Assembly: GCA_963966185.1 (NCBI GenBank)
Contig: CAWZYM010000156.1
Coordinates: 77,501-141,500 of the forward strand
DNA: 64,000 nucleotides
Direction: 5' to 3'
From: Rhabditoides inermis
Taxonomy: Eukaryota > Nematoda > Chromadorea > Rhabditida > Rhabditidae
Position 1 is the stretch's first letter, and every line of letters begins with the position of its first letter. Below the pieces are notes generated by a model that was not told where the DNA came from, did no database searches, and saw only the letters and a list, made by a program, of their open reading frames with translations. The translations under genes and the position numbers were made by a program. Of the stretch, positions 46,461 through 64,000 are shown piece by piece.

Positions 46461-49400
46461 TCCACCTTGAGACTGAGGTAGAGTCGGAACACATCGCTGA
46501 ATGCAGGCGGCTGGCAGCCGGGAAGGCGAACAAAGTCGAGACAAGCCTAAAATGTGTTATCCACTATTCCACACAACCTACGTATCACACACAACTCTAG
46601 TGCAACTTCACATATATCTGATCAATAACTCCATCTTCGGATGTCGGATCGCCAAGCTCCCACCTTGATCTCGTCGTCGTTGTGGTAGAAGTGGTGGAGT
46701 TTCTCGGTGGCCACGTATGTGTTCGAGTAGAGGAACAGGGGGACTAGAGACACACTCTCGTAGAAGTGCAGGTTGCGGATACACCTGCAACATCTCTCTC
46801 TCTCCCCTTTCTCTCTCCCTCCTTCCCTCCCTCCTTCCTCCTCTTCTCACCTCGACACCAGATCAGGATCGATCTGCACTCGTCCGGCAATTTCCTTCAC
46901 ACACCGCACTCCATCGATCTCGGCAATAATCTGCAAAAGAAAATTGCAAAACATCGGGCTGGGCCGGGGATTGAACCCGGGACCTCTCGCACCCTAAGCG
47001 AGAATCATACCACTAGACCACTCAGCCATACATCTACGATCCAGAAATCCGAAGATAGATCCGAATCTCGTTCTGATCGTTCAAGATATTCAAATGCAAC
47101 ATTTGCAAAACATCGGGCTGAGCCGGGGATTGAACCCGGGACCTCTCGCACCCTAAGCGAGAATCATACCACTAGACCACTCAGCCATGTTTACAGCAGC
47201 GCCCGAGTGGCGACTTGGACCCGTCCGTCCGCACACAGCAGCGATAAGAGAGAAAGAGCGGACATAGTGAGAGAGTGCACGCCGATCAATCCATTGCGCA
47301 GACTGGACAGTGGTCAGACAAGAGCGAGAGAGTGGGGCGGCGGGCGAGACGCAGACAGCAGATACGCAGCGCTCTCACTCCCCCTCACTCACTCACCTTT
47401 TGCGAGAGCACGTCCATTTTGTCGATGAGTACAGGGGTGAGGTTGATCTGTCGGGTGAGCATGGGCACCATGTAGAGGGACACCTTCGGGGGCTCCACCC
47501 CCCGATACGCGGGACACAGCTTCAGGTACATCGTAGTGTACTCGTTCACCGGCAGAACGCACTCGCCTACAATCAAGATGAATAGAGACACGAACAATAA
47601 CTATTCCTAACCGTTGAGAGAGAGAGAGAGAGAGAGATGGATGGAGGGAGAGATAGATAAAGAGAGAGAGAGAGAGAGAGAGAGAAGATAACTATTCCCC
47701 ATTCCAGAAACTCTCCAGATAACACCACCCACGACGTACTCACGCTCACCGTTGTTGTTGAGTCCGTCGAATATGCCCTGCATGATGCTGGGTATTATCT
47801 CCCGAGTGCGCGGATTCGCCAGGAACGTCGGCTCGCCCTTCCTCGAATAGCTCATCTGCAATACTCGTCACATATTGACTTGCTTGATTATCATTATTGA
47901 AGTGCCAAAACATCAAACAACGAAATGTGCTCCCTCTTTCCCTCTCTCCTTATCCATCTCCTCTCCTCTCCTCTTCTCACCTGTTCCAACTCGATGAGAT
48001 ACTCGGCGCACTTCTGCACAAGAGGCTCGTACATACAGTCCACCTGCAGGCATGCATTGGAAAGAGAGAGAACGAGAGAGAAAGGGAGCAAGATTTACTC
48101 CCTACTCCACCCACCGTGCTCTCCTTGGGCACGACGAATGCCATGTTGAACCATCGCTTCCCGCGCTCGTACGAGTCGTCATCTAAAAACAGAGTAAAAT
48201 ATATTCAAAGACTGTCGGTCTGCCTGTCTGCAGGTGAATTGCGCCGGTGCGCTCTGTATAGCGTGCGATGTTTCGCAGTGAGTGCGAAAAAGAAAATGCA
48301 TAACTTTCATCGATTATAGTTCATAATCGACTCGTCCAAAAGAAGAGAGCGGTATATAGATAATGTCTATTACATAACACATAAACTTACATAGCAACAC
48401 CTTCTAAAACACATCATGTACCGGATACATTCTCGTAATGTATCGACTTCTCCCATAACACGGTACGAACACTGAATGTATGGGAACACTGCTTGGCGTA
48501 CACCGAGTGTACCAAGTGTACCAGCAAGACACGGTACATGTCCCCGTGTGTACCCCCAATGTACCGCTCCTCCCCCTTTGTACCCAGTACACACGCGCTC
48601 ACTCCAGTACGCGCCTCGCACCCGGTACACATTGCAATGTACTCTCTGGAATCCCGTACATGTACCGAACATAGATGAGATATGAGATACACATGTACCC
48701 GTGTTGATCACCAAATGGTCGATTAGAGGTCGCTTGTACCGGGCGTTCAATATTCCGCACCGAAAAAAAATCCGTACAATACAACAACAGTACTAGTGAT
48801 TTGAAATTGTTCTCAATAATGAGATACGTGAAATCTGAGTTTGTCGAACGTGACAAGTATCATACGTAATATCCGATCAACTGATACGTGCGAAAAGCGA
48901 CTCGCTTTCATGTTCTAATTTCTAATCTGCACGTCTCACCCGTTCGGCTGTTCTCAAAATCTACACGTTCGCGGCGAAAACCCGTAAAACAATTTGTCTT
49001 CATCAGCATGCAAAATAGTAAAAAAAAAAGATGTCTGTTACAATGTCCCAATTTCGGAACTGCTACTTACAAACACACCACTACAAACTAAAACACCAAC
49101 TACAACTAAATTTGCACTTGTCAGCATACATACTACAAAGCCTTCTCTCCTTTGCTGCACACATCGAGTACAGATTGTGTATCCACATACATAACATCTG
49201 CTCACGCGAGAACACTCGCGAGAACTCTGCTCACGCGAGAACACTGCATGTATCCAGTATCGCGTACAAGACACACCCACTGTACCACTTGGGCATATCT
49301 TCTGTTGTGCTCTCTCTTCTCTTTCTGAAGTGTTCTCTCTCTCTCCCTCTATCTCAACAAACATCGAATAACCATGCGAGCACATCACATGCGTATTGAT

Positions 49401-50135
49401 TCTTGAGTCTATCACCACCAAAGCTGCATGCATTATCTTTCGATGTGCCTGCAAGCAGCAAGCACATAGCATCTCATTTATCCGCAACACACCGAATGTA
49501 CGGCATAGCACATGCACTGTCCCACCACATTCCATACAGTGTGTTGTAGCAAACAATCCGCGGGCACACACTACACGGCTACACGCAAAGACCACACACT
49601 ACACGCGCAACAACACAAACTCCACTCCGCCTCTCAACACAGTTTTTCCGCACACATCTCACTACACGAACACACTGTGTCTGTCCATTCCACACACACA
49701 CTCCACTCCACAGCGACACAATCGGACAGAACACAACCTACATAGAGCCGCCTCAACTACACTACAATGTGTGTTCTTGTCGGTAGAGTAGACCACAGCT
49801 ACATATCTCACACACCCACTGTGAACGTGTTCAGTAAGAGGGCAACCGCCACAGTTTGCCCGTACAAAATGTCAGCTCGGTGTTCCTCTCACTCCATGCA
49901 CATCGAACCGACCGTTTCTTTTCACTATTTCGAGCTACTGAACCCAACGCGACCAACAGAATGCCTCCTTCTCCACTCACCCAGCACGACCGGATATCCG
50001 ATGACCTTGTAGTCATTGAGGTTGATCTTGATCAGCCGGAAGCACATCTCCGGTTTCGGAACCAACGCACCCGAGAACGAACCGAAACGCTTTTTGTCGA
50101 ACAGAGCATCCGGGACCTGAACAAAGCAGTACAAC

Positions 50136-50170
<35 letters not shown>

Positions 50171-50339
50171 GAGAAGGCGAGAGAAGACATACCTGATAGT
50201 TGAGTACGTTTCCCTGTGTAAGATGGAACTCTGCGAATAGTATGGCGCGCAGTTTGGGCACGTCGGTGTATTTGAAATCGCCAAAGATACCCTCTGCGTT
50301 GCGCGGCAGAGCAGGCGGGAGAGACTCGGACTCGTCCAT
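45292..50339 (-). CDS. nprl-2: NPRL2, GATOR1 complex subunit
   Basis: About eleven exons from MDESESLPPALPRNAEGIFG (start 50339) to DKQFEFISK (stop 45292). Typical NPRL2 segments appear in order: RAILFAEFHLTQGNVLNYQV, FDKKRFG, KPEMCFRLIKINLNDYKVIG, RGKRWFNMAFVV, YEPLVQKCAEYLIELE, the wedge IIAEIDGVRCVKEIAGRVQI, YESVSLVPLFLYSNTYVAT, FSDVFRLYLSL and LVQFGMHNKFLRKLSVYPV. With NPRL3 and DEPDC5, NPRL2 forms GATOR1, the GAP for Rag GTPases that shuts off TORC1 when amino acids are low. The start lies only 47 bases after the PIG-F stop on the same strand. Introns contain an antisense neuropeptide gene, two tRNA-Pro genes, an octanucleotide satellite and a GTAC-rich block. Confidence 0.9.
45570..45930 (+). 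CDS. RPamide neuropeptide precursor (NLP-22/NLP-23-like)
   Basis: Two exons (45570-45689, 45730-45930) give 106 aa. The signal peptide MKLFVLATISALVCLSSA is followed at once by SMALGRPKMRPG and the dibasic RR, which predicts one peptide ending in RP-amide. C. elegans NLP-2, NLP-22 and NLP-23 peptides share the pattern S(I/M)A(I/L)GRxxxRPG; NLP-22 promotes sleep-like quiescence. The rest (residues about 33-106) is charged and helical (RLRKMRSQFKKLMNKIDMQI) with no other obvious peptide. The start directly follows ATTCAG, a probable trans-splice acceptor, and AATAAA lies 4 bases after the stop. The whole gene lies antisense inside the last intron of nprl-2 (45370-45978). Confidence 0.82.
45935..45940 (+). 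terminator. poly(A) signal of the nested neuropeptide gene
   Basis: AATAAA four bases after the TAA at 45930, and about 39 bases before the next nprl-2 exon on the opposite strand. Confidence 0.75.
46307..46430. repeat. (AAGAGGGG)n octanucleotide array
   Basis: About 15 nearly perfect 8-base units followed by a GA run, in an nprl-2 intron (pyrimidine on the coding strand). Confidence 0.95.
46956..47027 (-). tRNA. tRNA-Pro (AGG), copy 1
   Basis: 72-nt cloverleaf in an nprl-2 intron, same strand as the host. The anticodon loop TTAGGGT gives AGG, closed by CTCGC/GCGAG. The T-arm is CCGGGTTCAATCCCCGG. The acceptor GGCTGAG pairs with CCCAGCC except for one A-C mismatch at the sixth pair, which copy 2 lacks. 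A TTTT follows the 3' end on the minus strand and can serve as a Pol III terminator. Confidence 0.92.
47115..47186 (-). tRNA. tRNA-Pro (AGG), copy 2
   Basis: Same tRNA, 159 bases from copy 1, with a perfect acceptor stem (GGCTGAG/CTCAGCC). The body is otherwise identical and so is the 3' flank (GATGTTTTGCAA), so the pair arose by a tandem duplication that included flanking DNA. Confidence 0.95.
48400..48720. repeat. GTAC-rich degenerate repeat in an nprl-2 intron
   Basis: Many GTACC, GGTAC and TGTAC words at intervals of about 10-20 bases on both strands (e.g. GTGTACCAAGTGTACCAG near 48510). The 1.8-kb intron around it (48186 to about 49978) also has long stretches of CA-rich sequence. Confidence 0.6.
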
Positions 50340-50385
50340 ACTTAAACAACACACTCTCTCAGTTGCATCCACACTCGTGCCCACC

Positions 50386-51000
50386 TCACAGCTCCTTCCT
50401 TCCCCTCTTGCCGATCCAGATGGCGAGCTGCGCGGCCGCCACTCCCGCACACGCGCCGCTCACACACCCCACCAGCTGGGGGAGGGGGTACCTCTGAACA
50501 ATCGACACTCTTGCCAATCAATCCAATCGATACCCACCTGCCACCACGTGTCCCAGTCGAGGGGGATGACGGCCGACGAGAGCCAGCAGCCGACGATCGC
50601 CCCGAATGCGACGAGGCGGGCGCGCAGCTCACCGCGGGACGGGCTACAACACACGTGTCGTCTGGCAGTGTCCAGCCCACTCACCCTCCGTCCAGCACGA
50701 TCCGCACCAGGTGGTCCGTGTTCGAGGCGACTGCCGCCAGGGGAAGCACGGTCAGTACAGTCAGCAGAACAGACAGAACCTGCACACACAATTTGAATCT
50801 CATTTTTATAACCAGAATAGTCCGAATTCTTATTGACCGACCGCTGTACTGGTGAATTCGGAGAAGACGGGAGCTCCGAAGAGGACACAGACTGCGTACC
50901 AGGCAGGGAGGGAGAGGGCGACCGATGAGGCACACTCAACTAGGCCCATCACACACAGCCCAACACCTACAAGCACCCAATCAGTTAGTCCAAACCACAG
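50386..51000 (-). CDS. PIG-F/GPI11-like GPI-anchor biosynthesis protein (5' end unresolved)
   Basis: Four exons join cleanly: one starting LWFGLTDWVLVGVGLCVMGL after the acceptor ATCTAACAG, one with VLSVLLTVLTVLPLAAVASN, one with GAIVGCWLSSAVIPLDWDTW, and the last RYPLPQLVGCVSGACAGVAA, ending GKRGRKEL. The G(A/C)W..(A/P)..PLDWD..WQ.(Y/W)P segment followed by a Gly-rich helix is the PIG-F signature. PIG-F is a multi-pass ER protein that stabilises the enzymes adding ethanolamine phosphate to GPI anchors. The N-terminal about 80 residues are not found in phase. A start at 51227 (MEEPAATRTPK) after CTCCAG is possible, but its splice to 51000 does not keep frame. The gene lies between rpc-1 and nprl-2. 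Confidence 0.72.
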
Positions 51001-51344
51001 CTGTTAGATATCTCAATGTCTCCGTAACATCATTTCAACCTCTTCAATCAAGCCAAAGCACATTCCAACAAAAATTATTTATGAAATTCATTTATAATCT
51101 GTCCGAAAACTGTAACAACTCGAAGAAACAACTAACAAAGAGAACAATTGTGCAACGTGTCTGTCTCAAATAACAATCAACATCTTTACAATAACTTGGG
51201 AGTGCGAGTGGCGGCTGGCTCCTCCATTTAGTGCCTGGAGGGAGCGGCGCACCCGCGGCACAACAGAAAGCAACTCATCTGGTCAACACCAACAAACGTA
51301 ACAACAACAGGGAAAACCTTACTCGTCCCCTTCTCTCCTCTCCT

Positions 51345-60122
<8,778 letters not shown>

Positions 60123-60232
60123 CTTTGTCGATGATCATAATAAACAAAACCCACCACGCATCCAGGTATATCAAGATGAAACAAAACATCGTTCAACAAA
60201 CACACACAATAAAATAACGCATAATCTGACTC

Positions 60233-60238
60233 TTTATT
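60233..60238 (-). terminator. poly(A) signal of atp-4
   Basis: AATAAA on the minus strand about 63 bases after the atp-4 stop. A U-rich stretch follows (TTATTTTATTGTGTGTG), then the rpc-1 start about 111 bases on, an arrangement like a C. elegans intercistronic region. Confidence 0.65.
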
Positions 60239-60300
60239 TCGCTCACCATTGTACAAAACTAGAACAAGACACTGCGCATATATTACTCTAATAATATGAT

Positions 60301-60922
60301 CTACTTGGCCTGGATGGCGGCAGCGCGGGCAGCCTCCTCCTTCAGGCGAGCCTCACGGGCGGCGACGTAGTCGGAGGTCTCCTTCTCGATCTGAGCAAGA
60401 AGCTGGTCGACGCTCTTTCCCTCAAGAAGCTGAGCAGCAGCGGACTCGACCTGTAAACATTTTTTTTTGCATAAACAATATCCATTTCAGAACCTTTCAA
60501 AAACCATGGAAAATAAACAAACCTTGACAGTCTCAAACTGAGTGGGAAGCTTTCCGACGATATCGGCGTTGGCCAGGTGGAACTTGTTGGCCAATCGGTT
60601 GAGGGAGTCCTGGAGCTGCTTCTTGATCTGAAAAGAAATAAATCATGACACGAAATACGAACCTTGAACATGAAAATATAGATCCAGTATACAGATAGGA
60701 CAACGATCATATGTTACACGCTGTGTACAAAGATAAAAACAAGATCAAATACAAATGATATACAAAACAAAGAAACTATACCTCCGGGGAAGAGTTGATA
60801 AGGTCTCCTCCCTTCTGTCCGTACTCGCGGATGCGCTTGACGAACGCCTGCTGGACGAGGTCCTGCTTGCGGGCAGCGGATCCCGAGATCGAACGGACAG
60901 AGCAGACCGACTGGCGCAGCAT
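60301..60922 (-). CDS. atp-4: mitochondrial ATP synthase coupling factor 6
   Basis: Three exons give about 130 aa: MLRQSVCSVRSISGSAARKQ, a short mitochondrial presequence; DLVQQAFVKRIREYGQKGGD; IKKQLQDSLNRLANKFHLAN; and a tail DYVAAREARLKEEAARAAA ending IQAK. F6 is part of the peripheral stalk that holds F1 against rotation. The DLVQQAFVK(R/K)IRE segment and the helical Ala/Glu/Lys tail match nematode atp-4. A poly(A) signal (AATAAA on the minus strand) lies at 60233-60238, and rpc-1 starts 179 bases downstream. As first gene of the run it would carry the operon promoter. Confidence 0.9.
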
Positions 60923-61813
60923 AGTACCTATAAAATGACAATGAACTGGTTTGTGATAACAAATAACATAAGGAATGCAGCCAAAATGAGGCAATTACGC
61001 GAACGTGACGAACTCTCAAAGTGAAGTGTTGAACATGAAGCATACTCGGCGAATAACACCATAATTTACAATGATAGTCGTATACAGAACATAATGTTGA
61101 ATGTATCACAATGAATGATAACTTCGACAAAATAAATGAAAAATGAAACTGAAATTTCTCGATAACGCACATATGGAAGACGCAAGCAAATCAAAACCAC
61201 AGTTGACACGCAGATATTGAACGCCATTTCATTCGAAAACAATCAATACAATCAACAAAGAACATACAACATGTAAACTTTGTAACTTGTAAACCGAAGG
61301 GGCGGGGCAAATTCACGATCTGCACACACTTGCACCGCCAACGTAGCACATTTTCAACACATATTCGTTCGTTGGGAATCGTACCGATTAATTCGAAAAA
61401 AAAAGACGAACGTTTTATATATATACGTTTCATTATATTTTCTGGATATCGTAATATAATAAAATATATTAGAAGTGTCAATTTACTAATACACAAATTA
61501 TGTCCCATAATATGTTTGAATTTCATAAATTCTTTACTTCATCCCCAAATAAAGAATACATTGAAAAAATAAAATTTTCTTGCTGGTGAATTTTCCAGGT
61601 TGCCTGAAGAATGATCTAACCGTTCAAAGAAACACACAATCAATTTTATCAATTGTATAGAAAGCATAACAGTGAAACAACGAAAGAACACGCGCTTCTG
61701 GTAGAAAACAGTGATGTGGACCTATCTTAATTTGTTTTACTGTAGGAACCTGTGAAACGGTCCAGCTTATTCAAATAATTCACTACTCCTAATGATGAGC
61801 GAAGCCGCATTGT
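60923..61813. other. A/T-rich upstream region of atp-4
   Basis: About 890 bases between the atp-4 start and the inverted-repeat transposon. No gene is seen. It is the only sizeable upstream region for the four-gene minus-strand run, so it is the likely promoter. Confidence 0.45.
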
Positions 61814-62639
61814 GGCATCCTGTAAAATTCAACAATTCAACAATTCAACAACTGGGAAAATTCAACAATTCGGAAAATTCAACAACGAAAAATTCAACAA
61901 CAAATGACGTCATAGCGAAATTTTCTGAGTGTCTCTAAATAACGGGCCCGTTCGAGAGTTCTGTATTTGGGGTCCGGAGAATCCGGCCCTTTTTTAAATG
62001 AAACCGACGAATGTAATATTTTTGCGACGTACTTTTATTTACTGATGACGTCTAGTTGCATGCACACGTCTGCAAACCTTTTCACGGCTTAGATCATATT
62101 GTCAATGACATAGTATAATAGAAGAGAAGTGGGCCGAACATTTGCAGCAGTTCGACGCGACGTTCAGTTCGGATGCTTTAGTGTGTACAAATTGGCTGTA
62201 CAGGTCGCGTAGCATTAGTTGAGCTGCATCGGCGTTCTCAATCGCACAGAGTTCTCGATACTGTCTTCGGCACCACACTGCTCCGATGCGTTCACAAGCG
62301 TTTTCAACACGGCTTCATCACCTTCTCAGAATTGTGAACGTAGTTGAAGTAGTTTGCAGACCTATATCTCGCAGACCACAATAAATGATGAAGACCACAA
62401 TAAATGACCACAACAAATGATGAAAATACTTCGCAAAACACATTCATTAAAAAAAACAGGGCCGGGTCCCCCAAACAAGTACGGAACTCTTCAACGGGCC
62501 CGTTATTTGGAGACACTCAGAAAATTTCGCTATGACGTCATTTGTTGTTGAATTTTTCGTTGTTGAATTTTCCGAATTGTTGAATTTTCCTAGTTGTTGA
62601 ATTGTTGAATTGTTGAATTGTTGAATTTTACAGGATGCC
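61814..62639. mobile_element. non-autonomous Mutator-like TIR element
   Basis: An 826-bp element. Both ends begin GGCATCCTGTAAAATTCAAC when read inward. Terminal inverted repeats extend about 180 bp and include tandem TTCAACAA-type units, TGACGTCA and AACGGGCCCGTT. It is flanked by a perfect 9-bp direct repeat, CCGCATTGT (61805-61813 and 62640-62648), the target-site size of Mutator-like elements. The roughly 450-bp interior has no transposase frame. It lies between the atp-4 promoter and the bcat-1 3' end. The superfamily call rests on target-site length and long TIRs only. Confidence 0.88.
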
Positions 62640-62898
62640 CCGCATTGTACACATTTTCACAAAACAGGGAAGGATAGTGAAATATTACAATGATTTATTC
62701 CGCTCACTGTCCCGAACAGTTTTGCAAACAACAATTATCATTCTACAATAGACTAACATGAATGACATTTACATATTATGTATGGCGCGTGTTCTGAGAT
62801 ATTCTCTTACACTGTACTGCATTGGAAATTGAAATATATGAAATAGTTTGACGTGTCGATGGGATGATCGCTGAGTGTGGGTTGATTGCACCTCCGCC

Positions 62899-64000
62899 TT
62901 AGATCTCGCGAGTCCATCCAGGCTGCTCAATCTTGCCGTAGTGAATGTCGTTCATAGTCTGGTAGAACCTGCAACAGAACACTCACAGTCGGTTCCCCTG
63001 TTTCCTGCCTACAGTATCCCACTGCCACTCACCGCTTCATCACGCCGTACTTGCTCTCCATGGTGGGAATGAGAAGGTCCTCGTACTGGTTCGTCTCACG
63101 GTTGTTGTACAAGATGTGGCCGATGGGAGACACAACGGCCGCCGTTCCGGCTCCGAACATCTCGATAACCTGCAAGCCGTATATCCACACCCTTCTCTCC
63201 TTCTCTCTCTCTCTCTACTCTCCATCCATCTCCATCCACTCACCCTCTTCTCCTTGATGGCGCGCCTGAGCTGTCGCATGTCCATGTGGGTCTCGACCAC
63301 CTCGAACTCTCCCCACTGCCTGCCCAGATCGAGCAGCGACTGCCTCGTCACTCCCGGCAGGATCAATCCCTTCTCGAGGGGCGGGGTGAGCAGCTCCAGA
63401 TCTCCCTCCTCGTTGTACCACAGCATGAATATGTTCATCGTGCCAGCCTCCGTGATCTCCTCGCGCTCACCGTGCAGCCACAATACCTCAACAAACACAT
63501 TCATGCCGAGAAGAACGAGGCAACTGTACCTGCTGACAGTTCTTGGCAGCAGCGAACGATCCAACCCTGATGGTGGGTCCGTAGTTGGATCCCATCTTGA
63601 ACGCTCCCACTCCTCCGGGGAACGCACGCACGTACCTACATAGACAATATTTATCACCGCATTCATGAGCAATCAACGATTGTAACTCACTTGGAATCAG
63701 CGAGAAGGCTGGTGGGCTTGAATCCAGTGGAGAAGTACTGTCCGACGGGGCCTGTGAGCACAAAGAGCTTAGCCTCATTCGGCTGAGCCACTCCGAGAGT
63801 CGGGTCGGTTCCGATGAAGGTGGGACGGATGTAGAGCGACTGAGACGTCGACGACGGCACCCAGTCAGCATCAATACGCACCTTCAAAGCATCCACTTAG
63901 ACAGAAACCACCTTTCAGCATCATACCTGTTCGGAGATGATCTTGATGAGCTCCTCGGCGTCGAAATCGGGGAGAGCGGCGCGCTTGGCCGAGCGGCGCA
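62899..64000 (-). CDS. bcat-1: branched-chain amino acid aminotransferase (5' end beyond window)
   Basis: This PLP enzyme transfers the amino group of Leu, Ile and Val to 2-oxoglutarate. The portion seen runs from the window edge through [95 protein letters not shown] and [20 protein letters not shown] to the end QPGWTREI. The Lys in FKMGSNYG is the expected PLP-binding residue, and the EAGTMN..(F/L) and GAGTA motifs are class IV aminotransferase features. The N-terminus is missing because the gene runs off the window. A poly(A) signal (AATAAA on the minus strand) lies near 62692. Confidence 0.95.

Noticed and set aside
46125..46544. Frames across the AAGAGGGG array
   Set aside because: Repeat translation; only the short nprl-2 exons at its edges are coding.
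48240..48680. Frames rich in Cys and Tyr in the nprl-2 intron
   Set aside because: They result from GTACC/TGTAC words; no signal peptide and no splice consistency.
61500..62000. Autonomous transposase in or near the inverted-repeat element
   Set aside because: No long frame in the 826-bp element; the flanking DNA belongs to bcat-1 and the atp-4 promoter.

Overview
The window is a gene-rich piece of a nematode genome, probably a free-living rhabditid or diplogastrid. This rests on several signs: many short GT-AG introns; start codons that sit just after splice-acceptor-like sequence with no donor upstream, as expected for spliced-leader trans-splicing; tightly packed same-strand genes spaced like nematode operons; and nematode-type neuropeptide genes (a KFIRFamide precursor of the FLP-5 type and an RPamide precursor of the NLP-22/23 type). 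Family-level identity is an inference. Introns and intergenic DNA are full of (CT)n/(GA)n microsatellites, and these generate most of the spurious long reading frames.

Layout, left to right. 1-2730 is low-complexity intergenic DNA. 2731-6664 (+) is an SH2 plus CDC25-like NSP/BCAR3-family adaptor with a tRNA-Ser(AGA) in one intron. 6921-11649 (+) is the IFT80 orthologue che-2, with an X-box-like element just upstream. 12410-13889 (+) is an orphan small basic protein. 14338-17174 (+) is a flp-5-like neuropeptide gene. 17175-20070 has no gene I can support. Next comes a long minus-strand block: RPAP2/Rtr1 phosphatase (20071-23079), ankyrin-DHHC palmitoyltransferase (23431-26876), succinate dehydrogenase flavoprotein (27661-30080), a COMM-domain protein (30557-31483), and the CAMSAP/Patronin gene ptrn-1 (32033-40930). 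42099-42654 (+) is an orphan two-exon gene that converges on the minus-strand maleylacetoacetate isomerase gst-42 (42968-44594).

The right third is dominated by four minus-strand genes in close head-to-tail order: atp-4 (ATP synthase F6), rpc-1 (RNA polymerase III largest subunit), a PIG-F-like GPI-anchor gene, and nprl-2 (GATOR1 subunit). The stop-to-next-gene gaps are about 179, 110 and 47 nt, so they look like one operon joining mitochondrial ATP synthesis, Pol III transcription, GPI-anchor synthesis and TORC1 nutrient control. The last intron of nprl-2 contains a complete antisense neuropeptide gene (45570-45930, +), and another nprl-2 intron contains two tandem tRNA-Pro(AGG) genes. Between atp-4 and the branched-chain aminotransferase bcat-1 (62899 to the window end, partial) lies an intact-looking 826-bp non-autonomous DNA transposon with terminal inverted repeats of about 180 bp and a perfect 9-bp target-site duplication, as in Mutator-like elements.

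Multi-exon gene spans run from start codon to stop codon. The exon joins were worked out by hand from GT-AG signals and reading-frame continuity, and are approximate except where coordinates are given. No database search was possible, so names rest on recognised family motifs.
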